Shown: positions 45,881 through 57,438 of the stretch, piece by piece
How positions within the stretch are numbered: the stretch's first letter is position 1
Layout: each line of letters begins with the position of its first letter
DNA from: Oenanthe sinensis
Taxonomy: Eukaryota; Streptophyta; Magnoliopsida; Apiales; Apiaceae
Assembly: GCA_028671895.1 (NCBI GenBank)
Contig: JAPMAC010000231.1
Location: 14,224,001 to 14,288,000, forward strand
Reading direction: 5' to 3'
Length of the DNA stretch: 64,000 nucleotides
Position numbers and translations under genes: made by a program
Notes under the pieces: generated by a model
Databases searched by the model: none
What the model was told of the DNA's origin: nothing
What the model saw: the letters and a program-made list of their open reading frames with translations, nothing else

Positions 45881-48343
45881 ATTTTGGTACCCAAGTTGCC
45901 TTGGGTCCTTTCTTATTAGTTGTTATCTTTGGCTTGGTTTCCAATTTTTGTACCTTTGGTTTGGGTGGTTTTACTTTCACTTCAACCTTAGGTGTTGGTC
46001 TCCTTACCTCAGAATTCTCAGTGCTAATATTTGGAATGCTCATGCTTGCAGAATTGGAAAAATTTGGTGCATGAAGATTGTTAAGCATATTCCATGGCAT
46101 AGCAGGCATATTCATATTGGCAAATGCAAGATATGGATTAAACATATAAGGCATTGATGCATACTGAGCATGAATAGCATGAGAATCAACTAAATGAGGA
46201 AAAACAGAATTGGTATGCATGTTGGGTACAGCAGGTACATTTGTTGCTGTAGGCATGGTGAGTTTACATTGCACAGATAAATGATTTTTACTACCACACT
46301 TAGCACATACTTTCCTAGGAGCATATTTGTCAGGTGTGTAGTTGTTGTGCTTGTTTATGCCTACTTTACCATTTCTATTTTTCTTCTTCTTTTCATTTGG
46401 CTGAATATTAGGTTCTATCTTTTCCAATTTCTCTTTCAACTGATTTTTAGATAAGAATCCTATATTAGCCTGTTCAACTTTGATTTGAGATTCAGAGGAG
46501 CTACTTTCTTTGACAAATTTAATAGGTCTGTTAAACTTAGTTTTAATATCACATTTCTTAGCAGTTGATGACTTCTCAATCGATGGATAATTATCCGTTG
46601 GAATAGCATTATCAATCGATGGATAATTCTTATTAGTTGATTCAGAATTATCAATCGATTGCTTCTTTTCCAAAGATTGATCTTCATCAATGGCTATTTT
46701 CTCAAGAGTTTCAGACAACATGGTGAAAGAATTTATTCCATGAATGTCATTCATCTTCTTACTGGCTTTACTTGACCTGTTCCACTTGTCAATGGTTCTT
46801 AGTTCATCCTCTAATTTTTCTTTTAACTTCTCTATTTCCTTTTTATTGTCAATTAGTTCATTTCTAGCATCTTTGTTTTCCATCTTGAGTCTGTCCAATT
46901 GCACTAGCTCACTCTCTAAGAAATTGTTTCTTTCAGTGAGAGTTTCTAATGTTAATTTGAGCCTAGTGTTCTCTTTGTTCAAATACTTAAGAGTGACATG
47001 CAAATTATACAATTCATTAGACATTTCATTAATAGTAATATTGCATTCATCTTTGGACAACTCAGATAGATTTATAGAAATTACCTGATTGCTAGATGAA
47101 CTAGCTTACTGGTCATCTTGATTGGCCATTAGTGCAAGATTGATGTGTTCTTCTTCTTCTTCAGAATCCTTCTCAGCATCCCAGTCCTTTTCTTCTGTCA
47201 CAAAAGCCTTCTCTCTTTGTTTAAGCAAGTCAAAGTACTTCTTCTTATAGTCAATACCATCACTGGACTTTGACCTCTTTTCAACTTTGGGCTTTCTGCA
47301 TTCACTTGAAAAGTGACCAGCCAATCCACAGTTAAAGCATGAGTCCTGTCAACAAGATTTTTGCCTTGTTGAGTGTCTCTCCTGAACTGTGATCCAGGCC
47401 TTTGCATTAGATTCCTTTTGAACTTGAGTTTAGAAAATTTTCTTGATAGAAAAGCTAAATGCTCATCTATTTCATCCATTTCATCTTTGATGAGTGACTC
47501 ATCACTGTCACAAAGTTCTTTTCCTTTACCAGTAGAAGATTCATCATATCTAACATAATTTGCACCATTGCCATGACCTTCTTTGAAATCAGCATCTTCA
47601 TCTGTTTCTACAACTTGCTTTTCCTTGACCACCAAAGCAATGGACTTTTCTCTCTTCTGACTTTTCTCAATTTCCTCATCTTGCTGTAGCTCCAACTCAT
47701 AGGTTTTCAAGATGCCATACAGCTTGTCCAAAGTATAATCTTTAAAGTCAGGAGATTGCCTTATAGAGACAGTCATTGGTTTCCATTCTTTGGGTAGGGA
47801 CCTCAAGAATTTGAGGTTGGTGTCCTCAACAGCATAAACTCGTCCATATAGTTTAAGCTCATTCAACAGCTTTTGAAACCTACTATATGTATCATTTATT
47901 GTTTCACCACCCTTGAAGTGAAAGGCCTCATACTTTTGAATCAAGAGTTGCATCTTGTTCTTTCTTACTTGCTCAGTACCTTCACAGAGGGTTTGAAGAG
48001 TGTCCCAGACTTCTTTGGAGGTTGTACAACTGATGACATTGTCAAACATGTCCTTGTCAAGACCATTAAACAAGATGTTCATAGCCTTTTTGTCCTTGTG
48101 TACTTCCTTTTCATCTTCATCTGTATACTCACTCACAGATTTAGGAATGAGTTTGTCTGGTGCTTGAGTACCGTCTGCATTTACACTTGTAACTATTTTC
48201 ATAGGCACATGTGGACCTTTCTCTATGCAATGAACATAGGAAGGATCAATAGATAGCAGATGCAAGTGCATTTTTACTTTCCAGGGAAAATATTCATCTT
48301 TCTCTAGAACTGGAATCTTAACTCCTGTGTCTCTTTGACCCAT
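45873..48343 (-). pseudogene. Element F gag
   Basis: The likely start is ATG 48343-48341 (MGQRDTGVKIPVLEKDEYFP) because the Gag fold begins there. An upstream in-frame ATG lies inside the LTR. The N-terminal gag domain includes VWDTLQTLCEGTEQVRKNKM and FQKLLNELKLYGRVYAVEDT. A frameshift at about 47345 cuts zinc knuckle 1 (CFNCGLAGHFSSEC, in the shifted frame). A TAA lies at 47108-47106. The frame then continues with a coiled coil (47060-46700), a linker with P-S-I-D repeats (46670-46540), zinc knuckle 2 (CAKCGSKNHLSVQC, about 46320) and a Pro/Lys-rich end. Gag would build the particle and bind RNA; this copy is broken three times. Confidence 0.8.
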
Positions 48344-48385
48344 TCTTGATGTACTTTTAGATCTTGACTTTCTGTTTGTTGAAAG

Positions 48386-48402
48386 CCTGCTCTGATACCA
48401 AT
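48386..48402 (-). other. Primer-binding site of element F
   Basis: The minus strand reads ATTGGTATCAGAGCAGG directly inside the 5' LTR end …ATAACA. TGGTATCAGAGC is the standard site for initiator methionine tRNA in plant copia elements. Confidence 0.88.
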
Positions 48403-49591
48403 TGTTATTCGCCTTTAAGTACACTAAGTTTGGAGAAGGGGGGGTGAATACAAACTTAAGAATTAATTCAACTTCTTGCGGAAATAAGTTTGTACAAAGA
48501 GAGAGTTTAATTAAGATTGATGTAACTAAGAACTGGATAACTAAAGTGTTGAAAACAGAAACAACAAGATTAAAAATTACTAGTGGATTGTTTTTCCACT
48601 AGTGTGTTTTTGCTTTCAATTGATCTTAGTAAAAATACTAAGCTGCGTACAAAGTTGAATGTAGAACTTAGAAAAGCATTACAAGTTCTGCCTGATTTTC
48701 TATTTTGCTTTTCTTGAGTTCTTCAAAACTACTCATACTTTGCTACTGTGTTTTTGTGACTTATATATACAAAAACTACTACTCTAGTTTTCTATCGACT
48801 GATAACAATATAATATTACAATTTATACTGTTTACATAAAAATAGAAACTAACTTCTTTTCACAGCCTTCCTTGTAGAACTAACTAGCTCTGGAAGTGTC
48901 TTTGTCTTAAGATATTCCTTGGATGCTGTGTTGCCTTGAAAGTCTTCACAATCCTGACAGGACTGTCTTCCAATGATTCAGTTTCTGCACTGTTCCCGTA
49001 ATTTCTGGCTTTAGCTAAATAGGGAAACTTTAATCAACTGATAAATGCTGTTAAGTTTATCAGTTGATTCACCTTTGCTTATCCATCGATGGATAGGATA
49101 TCTGTTGATCAGTTGATGTGTCGATGGATAATTGAGTTATCCATCGACTCCTTATCCATTGATGGTTCTTTATCCGTTGACTGTTTTTATCCATTGATGA
49201 CTTGTATCAGTTGATAGCTTTCATCCGTTGAGTAGTGTCTTCATCCATCGACTTCAACATCAGTTGATCACTTCACTTGTGAGAATTCTGACTTAGAATA
49301 TTTACAATTGATCAGCCATTCTTCACATCTGTTGAGAAGCTAGAAATTGAAGTCAATAACATCAGTTGACTACATCATAACATCCATCGAGGTAATACAA
49401 TCAATTGATAGTGAAACATAAATCAATGCTACAATCCAGTTTATCAGTTGATAAACAAGTTTCAACTGATAACTGGTTTCCTAGTCAATGGATATTTATA
49501 AGTCATATCCATTGATCAGTTACAAAATAATTTTGAGTCCCTATTGAAATTCTAAGTAATTTGTTATCATCAAAACTCATAATTCCTAACA
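48403..49591 (-). repeat. 5' LTR of element F
   Basis: 1189 bp, about 99 per cent identical to 37443-38632 by eye, with the same TCNNTYGA cluster (49035-49515) and TATA box (about 48761-48768). It is flanked on the right by the TTGTC duplication. Confidence 0.92.
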
Positions 49592-49738
49592 TTGTCAGTT
49601 TTTTTGTTTCAAATGACTCGGTTTTGATTCATTATTGTTAAATTATTTTAATAGTTTAACCGGATATTTCTAAACTTTTATGGTGAAGGTGTATTTTCAT
49701 ATAAACTTGAATGGTTAATGTAATAACCCTAATTATTA

Positions 49739-50092
49739 CTAATACATATAGAAATTGAGTTTTTTACACTTTGCATCCCTTAAGTTTGGGCAGAAAATAG
49801 TATGATCTTTAAAATTTTTATAATTACACTTTTCATCCCTTTACTTTTTTTAGCGTTCCAATATGCATCCCTTTCACCAAAATTCGTTTATTTACACAAT
49901 TAACATTAAATCAATGAGGGTATAATGGGTATATCATCATTGTAATCGTCATCTTCTTCCCTATATATATGTATTGACCTATAACTCACTGAAAAAGCTA
50001 ATATATGTATAGAATTTAAGCTTTATATTAAAACACTTTATTCATGGAAAGGTGCATCTGTTGCAACTAGGTTAAGGTGCAAACAGCTTGGA
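49739..50092. other. Probable terminal region of a larger Mutator-like element
   Basis: Non-coding. It holds three related 'CATCCCTTT/CATCCCTTA' phrases (TTTGCATCCCTTAAGTTTGG at about 49773, cttttcatccctttac and atatgcatccctttcacc), a style seen in long Mutator terminal repeats. It lies outside the MULE transposase and GRF ORF, where the end of that element is expected. The matching end would be beyond G and H, outside the window. Confidence 0.35.
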
Positions 50093-50099
50093 CTCAAGA

Positions 50100-50417
50100 A
50101 GATGTGGTCGCCGCTCCTTCACTTGTACTAATTCTCGTTGTAAGACTTTTAAATGGTTGGATGAGCCACTTTGTGCTCGTGGTTAGACTCTAATTCCGGG
50201 ACTTCTTCGGAGAATAAATATACTAGAAGTTGAACAACAAATTTTGGTGTCCGCGAACTTGGAGTTGCAAACTTTGGTGTCCGCAAACTTGGAGTTGCAG
50301 AACAAATTAGAAATGAAGAATCCACGTTGCATCACTGCCTTCACCTTGTTATTTGTCAATTGCATTGCAATTATAATGTACATGTTCTGCTACAAACAAG
50401 ATGAAAAAGAAATTTGA
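50100..50417 (+). pseudogene. GRF-type zinc-finger protein with C-terminal membrane segment
   Basis: The plus-strand frame reads RCGRRSFTCTNSRCKTFKWL, DEPLCARG, a TAG at 50184-50186, then LIPGLLRRINILEVEQQ, a duplicated LVSANLELQ unit (30-bp tandem repeat), NKLEMKNPRC and a hydrophobic segment (ITAFTLLFVNCIAIIMYMFC) before a TGA at 50415. Spaced Cys residues followed by a W-L-D-E motif and an LLRRIN coil are typical of small plant GRF zinc-finger proteins, often found with Mutator-like transposases. The start is unclear: an ATG at 50044 lies upstream, with a stop in between unless an intron (acceptor …aacag, about 50086) is removed. Confidence 0.55.
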
Positions 50418-50732
50418 ATATTTGTTGTTAGAATGTTGAATGAAATTACGCCATTAAATATGTATTTGATTTTTTTAGAATGAAATTATGTCATTTGGAT
50501 TGTAATTATTTATAATTATATAATAGCAACACACAACAACCAGACATAAATACACACCAACTAAACATTAATACCATAACAAAACATTAAATCCATAATC
50601 AAAAGTTACCATTCGAAATAAGAAAACATAATAGCATTCAACAAATTTATCAAAAACAAGTTGTCTGTGAAAATAAACACTCCATAAAAGATCAATCCTT
50701 CATAATTTTTCTCTTTGCAACCTCCAATTTTC

Positions 50733-52094
50733 TCAAAAAAGTGTACTATTGCACTTTTTCACCAATAAATGCCTCATATTTTACACCTAGTGGTCCAGTT
50801 TTAGCAGGTGGCTTGAATGGCTCGATGATCCCTCCATGGGTTTTATCAACATTTTTTACTGAATTAGCTTGCTTTTGCAGTAGTTTTGCACCCTTCAAAG
50901 GACTTGACTTTGTAGTTTTTCCTGCTAGAGACTTGGTTCTTTTTGGACTAGCTTTTGCTGCATTTGTTGTTGTAAGTCCTCTAATTGTTGTTGCACTTGT
51001 TCTTTTTTTGTTGTAGTTCTTTTTTTCTTTTTATTTCAATGTATCTTTCTGCACATCCAATAAATAATGTAAACATCTAAATGGTTAAGAAGAACTGCAA
51101 CATATAAAGTGAAGGTCATACCTTTGATTTACCAGATCTTGTATTATGTCCTTTCTCCTTACAATATGAGTATTTATTAAGTTGAGAATACCTTGGCATC
51201 ACATTATCTTTGTCTATTCCCCATTCATTGTCAATTTCCTGATTTTCTTCTTCTCTATATCATTTGAAATAATTTTTTTATAAATACAGGTGAAAATACC
51301 ACATAACAATGACTTGTTAACTTGATTATCATACCTTCTTTTGGTAGTTCCTAATATTGTGACCCCACTGTCCACAATGTGAACATTTTAGTTATGTTCC
51401 TCTTCTTTTCAGCATAGTTGGGTCTTTTTTTTAGTCAAAACCACATCATTTTTTTATTCCTATTCTTTTTAGGCCTACTAGGTGCAATTTTCTTTATAGG
51501 AGGCAGATGAGGAATTTGTTGCGTCTCTTCCCAATATTCTTATCCATTAATGGGCTCTAAAAAGTGACTATATACTTGCAGGTACATGCCCTTCTTGTGA
51601 CACTCGTGGATAAAGTTTACTGGATTTAAATGTTCAAAGAAAATACATGCAACTGCATGAAAACATGGTATTATAGTCAATTGCCACTTCTTGCATGCAC
51701 ATGTTATTTGCTTCAAGTCACAAACCACTTCATGCCCTCCAATTGACATAGTCACATGGTACTTGTCTCCACTATTCCAAACCGGCCTTGCATTTCCAGC
51801 CTTTTCCATTGACTTAACTATTATTCCAATTGGGCAATAAAAATAAATAAGGAAAAATATAAACTTTAAAAATTACAAGTATAAACTAATAGAAGAATAA
51901 ATGACTTTACTTGTTTAATTTCTTTATTGCTTTGCAACAATAAAGACTATTTGTTCCCTCCATTTTAGTCTTTCTTCTTTGAAGTCTTTCCATGCAGCTT
52001 TTGTGTATGACTTTGAACATAGTGACAATCCCTATTTCTCTAAACTTGTTTATGGTATTATTGAACACCTCAAAGTTGTTATTAACAAACATAT
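50733..52094 (-). pseudogene. Mutator-like transposase, C-terminal part
   Basis: 52092-51907 (FVNNNFEVFNNTINKFREIG, HKSCMERLQRRKTKMEG) matches the region before the SWIM domain of plant MuDR transposases. After a gap that looks like an intron (about 51810-51905), 51809-51540 holds the SWIM zinc finger (CACKKWQLTIIPCFHAVACI) and its follow-on (EHLNPVNFIHECHKKGMYLQ, YSHFLEPING). Two zinc knuckles follow in other frames: CSHCGQWGHNIRNY (about 51390-51350, last Cys changed) and YSYCKEKGHNTRSG (about 51170-51130, decayed). A Lys/Thr/Ala-rich tail runs to about 50733. The catalytic half is missing because G's LTR starts at 52095. Confidence 0.7.
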
Positions 52095-53235
52095 TGTTAT
52101 TCCCTAGAACAATGTCAATATATTTATAGAAAGGGGGGTTGAATACAAATATAACAACTTTTAAGATTTTTTTATTTTCTTAAATGGTTTGAGATGTTTG
52201 AATATAAACAATAATGACTGAAATAAATACTTGAACAAGATATTTAAAAATTACTGATGGATTGATTTTTCCATCAGTGTATATATTTGCTCAAATAACC
52301 TAGGTTAAGAAAACCTAGCTGCATTTTACAAAGTTAAAAATAAAATTAACTGCTCTAACAAAGTGCTCTAAGGCTAAATAGTTGATTCAGAAAGATGTTC
52401 AAACTCTATTGATATTTCTAACAATGCTACCACTCTTTTTTATATAACACAAAAGTTTTTATAATCCCGAGATTAGTAAAACAAAACTCTCTATTCTAGG
52501 AATGTTACTAAACTATCCTTCCTATCTGTTTATTTCTATTTTGAGAAATATCTTCATTCTAGGAAGAACAACTTCAATATGAATGTTTACTGTCGATCTA
52601 GACTGTTTTCCATATGCATGTTTTAGTATGAAGATTCCTGACATTTTGTTTTGTTGTGTAGTCCCTTAATTGATAATTTGTTGTTAAGCATGTCAATTGA
52701 TTCTTCCTTGTATCCATCAACTAATATTCTTCTTCGATTGATCTTGATATCCATCGATTGATAATAGATGTTGACTTATCGATTGATAGATGTTATCAAT
52801 CGATATATCAATCGATGATTCTTCATATTAATTGATGGTCTTCAATCTCTGACTTGACTTGTTATTAATTGATCTTCTATCCATTGATGCCTCCATATCA
52901 ATTGATCATCCTTCACTTGCATAATTTTCTTGTCTTCAAATAATTACAATTTGATAGTCTAAGTTACACATCAGTTGATGACCTATATCAATCGACTCTA
53001 GTATCAGTCGATAAGAAAATTATCAATCGACTAAAGTCATATCAATTGAAATAGACTAAGTACACATATGCTACCATTCATATTATCAGTTGATTCACAT
53101 AAACATTTTAATTGATAAATGGTTTCCTGATCAATTGATATTTATAATTTTCATATCAATTGATCAGTTGCAATAAAATAAATTTCTATGATTCTAAGGT
53201 TAAAGTTATCATCAAAGCAACATTGATTCCTAACA
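52095..53235 (-). repeat. 3' LTR of element G
   Basis: 1141 bp; on the minus strand TGTTAGGAATCAATG… to …GGGAATAACA. The U3 part (about 52680-53170) is dense in ATCAATTGAT, ATCGATTGA and TCAGTTGA words. A TATA-like box lies near 52439-52444 (minus strand). The CCCCCCTTTCTATAAATA end resembles that of E. Confidence 0.8.
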
Positions 53236-53249
53236 ATCTCCCCCTATTT
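53236..53249 (-). other. Polypurine tract of element G
   Basis: The minus strand reads AAATAGGGGGAGAT, identical to the tract of element F, directly before TGTTAGG. Confidence 0.8.
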
Positions 53250-53404
53250 GTGTCTGTGACAAAAAGAGGTATAAATCTACTTGATGATAACAAAACCCCT
53301 AAAATAATTGCATTCATGTAGAATTAAGAATTTTAAAAGCACTTTAAAATTTAGAAGTACCAGTTTGTTGAATTTTATAGGCTACTTCAGTTTTCCCATG
53401 GATT

Positions 53405-56400
53405 CAATCACTTCTTCATCTTCTTTCTCTTCTCAACATTCTCCTTCAGTTGCCTCAGGAATGATCCTCTTAATATTTGATCATCCCTATCTGAGTTCCC
53501 AAGTTGCCTCATTAGATATATAATCTTCTAATCTGTGATTTTGTCCAGATACTTATAAATGTCAAAGTACTTTTTCTTTCCTTCAACATTTGTAAATATC
53601 ATGGCATAGACTGGTTCCAGCACCACAATCTTTACCTGAGACTCCCAAAGCTTCAAAGGAGGGTCTAGATCAGCTTCAGTAGGCAATCTCATCAGCTTTG
53701 TGATTTGATGTTATAACTCCTGAGCAACAGTAATATTTAACTTGTATCTCTTGTTGAGTAGAGGTAGAATTGTTTTCAATGTGTTGTAACTCTGCTTCAT
53801 AATCAGCCTCATTGGATGGGTTGCTTTGTGACCATCTTCATATTCTAAACTCATACACTCCTCATGATTTGAAGTTGTTGGATGAGTTTTGCAGCCTATC
53901 AACCCATTCTCACTAATCCTTGGCACTTCCTGCATTTCATATCCTTCAAGAACAATCTCTTTTGAATCTCTTTGTACCTCCTTGGCTGTAGATTATTCTC
54001 ATTGAATAGTTTCTTGGGATTTCACAATCTTTTTCCTGGCCATTTTAATTTGCCTTTTTGGTTTTGAAGGTTGGTCTTCAGTTTCATCCATTTGATTCCA
54101 TTCCATCTGCATTTGCCTTATTATTTCTACATCCTCCTTTTCTCTCCTTGCAGCATCTGACATTCCTGAAGTAATGGCTCCATGTAGCAACTTTTCTCCT
54201 GAAAAACCTTTCCTTCTTTTTATTCTCCTCTTCAACCATAATGGCTTTCCCCATTTTGTTTTCTGCTAATTGAAGAAGTTTTTCTGCATAAACATTAACT
54301 TCATTAGCAGCTTTATTTGCACTCTCATGCACAGCTTTGGTCTGTGCAATGAAGTCATCCAAATTCCCTGTTTGGGCAGCCTTTGTCACCAACTATGTGC
54401 TTTGTTTTAATTGCTCAAACCTTCTTCTTTCTTTTTCAATTAGATCCTTTGTCTCTTTTTCTCTAGAAATCCTCATAGTTTCCAACTCATCATCAAATTC
54501 ATTACTTCTTTTCTTGTCCAAATAATCCTTGATTAAACTTGATGTTTGCCCCTTGTTGCTTATGGTTCCTCCTATTTCCTTATTACTTCGACTAACACCA
54601 CCACTACTAGCTTCTGCAAACCTGCTACTCCCAGTAACTCCATTTTCACCACCATTACCATCATTGTCCCTCTTATCAGTGTTTTCCCCTTTTTGTTATC
54701 ATCACAAGAAGGAGGTGGTGGCATCATGTCAAGAAACTTCTGAAGAATCTGTGCATGAAGGGCTTGACCTCCGATAACATCATCCATCTTGGACTCCATG
54801 GCAGAAAATCTCTTTTCCAAATCAGTGAACCCTTAGCATCTTCTAGTAACTTTTGTTGAATGTGATGGAGAGTGCCATGAGGCAATTTTTTATCCAACCT
54901 TCTCTCCAACACATCTTTGGTGGATGAGATAGAGTTTTTGATTGAGGCCAATTCACTCTTGACTCTTGTCACTGTCAACTTTTGAACCCTCAATTGGTCC
55001 CTCAAATAATTTGCAATTGTCTTTTGAGTGGGATCTATTCCACATCCATCATGGATCTTCTATACTGAGAGAGTAGCTCAGTTTCAGCATCAGCCAAGCT
55101 TCCATCAATTGTGCTCATCCATGGCTCTTCATCACTATTATTGTCAATTTCACCAAGAGCCATGTGACAAACATCTACAGTATTTGCTAGACTCTCCTTC
55201 AAGCTTCTAGTTCTTTGCTCTGTGTGCTCCAACCCCAGAATTGTCTCAGCATCCTTGTTAGACGAAGTAGCTAACCCTTGATACCTTGGATCGGGATGGA
55301 CAAAGTTCCTTGGATCCAATTTTCCTACATCCATTTATTCATCTTCTACAACTGCCTTCTCCAATTGCTCAGCCTCCTTATCAACTCCACTATAACTAGC
55401 TTCATTGGTATTAGGGACTCTCCATGTCTCCTGCACTCCTTCCCCCTTAGACATCAACTCCAATTCAAGTTCCTATGCAAAAAGAAGAATTCTTTTATCA
55501 CTCTCAGTCATCTCTCTATTTTTCATCATGATCTCATCGTGAAACCTCACTTCTCCCTTACTCATACCAGTTGCACCTACTAAGGTGGGGCCCTCATGTG
55601 TTTCACTCTCATTCCTGGAAGAAGTAGGAATGTCCTTACTCACTCTCTCTCATTTTGTCAGGCTGCAAGCCTGCCTCTCACTCATCTCACTCATTCATAA
55701 AAGTGTGTGTGCAGTATCAATTGATTGAGTATCAATTGATGTAAAAGTGAAAGCAGTTGATGTGTTTGGCATATCCATCGATTGATGTTGAGTATCGATT
55801 GATGGCTTTCAGTCGATGGTTGAATATCAATTGATGAGAATATATCAATTGATGAGGTTGAAACAAAAGAGGTTGAAGGAATTTTAGTGTTTAGGTTTGA
55901 TATAATATTTGAGATAATGTTTGAGATGGTGTGTTGAGAATATTGTGAAGGAGACTCAAGAGAAAGTATTGGCTTCTCCTTGATGAATAAAGAATGAGAA
56001 TTTAAAAATGTCTGATTGTCTATCAAGACTTTTTCTGAAGAAATTTGAGGTTGAGGTGAAGAAGGAATTGGAATAGAAAGAGAATGGGGCTACATCTCTA
56101 CATTTATTGTAGATGCATCAAGCTGAGAAACAGAAGGCTCCACCATAGTTTTATGTGGCTTTGCAGTGTGTGCATCCCCAAGTGCAAACCTAGGTTTCTT
56201 GCTCCTCCTAAAGTAGGTCATTGGAGTGTTGGCTTGAGTTTCCCCACCCTAGTTCAATGCCCTTAGTTGAGGGCTCTTTTCAATATTGTCATCCTTTTGA
56301 GAGGATGCCAATAGTGGTGTGGTAGTTTCCTTTTCAACTGCCATGGTTTGTTGGGAGACTGTGGAGTGGCTAGGCTGGGTTGTCTCACCCTCACTCAGCT

Positions 56401-57438
56401 TATCATTTTGGGTTCTTTGATATTCCCCAGTTCCCTCACCAGTTACAGCCTCCTCTAATCTATCAACCACAAAAGATGTTTTTCTTTTCTTTATTTTTAC
56501 AACATGTTTTTGGGAACCTGTTGAGGTTGGTTTCTTAGATTTGGGTTTGGAAATTTATTATGTGACTTGGATAGGAGGGTTGTGATCATTACTAACATCC
56601 TCCATAACCACAAAAGGCAAATAAGTTAGGGGATTGGAAAGAGTTAAGTAAGAGATATATACCTTTTCAAACTAAGGATAAATTAACTCTACCTCATTGT
56701 GGAGGTTAATTCTCACCAGGTCCTTGAAAACTCTTTTATTTTGAGTCCAACACTCAAGAGTTTCAGTTTCCCTGCAAACTTCAATCTCATTGATAAAATA
56801 GTTAATGAAAATCATGATAAACCTAGCATAGTAAATATGATTAGATCTATCAAACTTCTTACCTAACTTAGTAGCAATTTCATTTAACAAGATAGATGAC
56901 AAATTATGATATTTATCAAATAAAACACTATAAGCTATCTGTTGTATGCTAGAAGTTATGACATCAAAGTTACTAATTTTACCACTAAAACATTTAATAT
57001 TTACATCAAAGAAATATGACCACTCTCTCCTAAGATGCTTTCTAACTACATGACCTAAATTAATGTCAGGATTTGCATAATTAACAGCCCTATGCATGTT
57101 TCTAATGTGTGATTCAGTGGGTGCATTATCAGTATTATTAACAGTCAAATCTAAACATTCATTTAAAATTAAAATAGTATATTATACTCTTTTCCTTTGC
57201 AGCTGAATTTGATGCTAGAGTAGTCATCAACAACTTCTGCAGAAGTCCAAAATTCCTCCACCAAATTGCATATAATTCTTGGTGCCTCCTTCAAAGCCTT
57301 TTGAACCTTGCAACTTTCCAGGAACTGCATCAATAGAAGAAATTCCCTTATAGCCTCTTCAACCACAGTGCAAGCCACAAAATTATTCAATTCGTAGATG
57401 AAACCGGCTTGTGCGACTTTCTTGGATGAAGATGCCAT
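53405..57438 (-). pseudogene. Element G extra ORF, broken
   Basis: It starts at ATG 57438 (MASSSKKVAQAGFIYELNNF) and shares with F the conserved N-terminal domain ([60 protein letters not shown]). A low-complexity middle follows with S-I-D-type repeats (55690-55870), then an acidic part (55334-55035), a helical coiled-coil-like part (RVKSELASIKNSISSTKDVL), a Lys/Glu-rich part and the C-terminal block (CMSLEYEDGHKATHPMRLIM, DDQILRGSFLRQLKENVEK). The frame shifts at least five times and has many stops. The same architecture as F and E shows that this is a real gene of the lineage. Confidence 0.7.

Larger units (their letters stand above)
37443..49591 (-). mobile_element. Element F: complete SIRE-type copia retrotransposon
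   Basis: A 12.1-kb minus-strand element with both LTRs (37443-38632 and 48403-49591), a primer-binding site, gag, pol, an extra ORF and a polypurine tract. It is flanked by the 5-bp duplication TTGTC (37438-37442 and 49592-49596), so both ends are certain. The LTRs differ at about a dozen positions plus one 1-base indel over 1.19 kb (about 1 per cent), so the insertion is recent. Yet gag-pol has several disabling breaks, which suggests that it was moved by proteins supplied by another copy. It sits inside the small Mutator-like element. Confidence 0.92.
36086..49729. mobile_element. Small Mutator-like element with 9-bp target-site duplication, split by copia F
   Basis: Terminal inverted repeats of about 80 bp start GGGTTATAATACATTAACTA at 36086 and (inverted) GGGTTATTACATTAACCATT ending at 49729. 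They are about 88 per cent alike by eye. Both are flanked by the direct repeat TAATTATTA (36077-36085 and 49730-49738), a 9-bp target-site duplication typical of Mutator elements. Without the copia F insertion the element is about 1.5 kb. It encodes no transposase and so is non-autonomous. It contains TA microsatellites (36450-36463, about 36991-37010) and a 161-bp tandem duplication. Confidence 0.65.

Noticed and set aside
50741..51016. Plus-strand 91-codon frame between the GRF ORF and the transposase
   Set aside because: The minus strand of the same bases gives the Lys/Thr/Ala-rich transposase tail, which fits its neighbours better.
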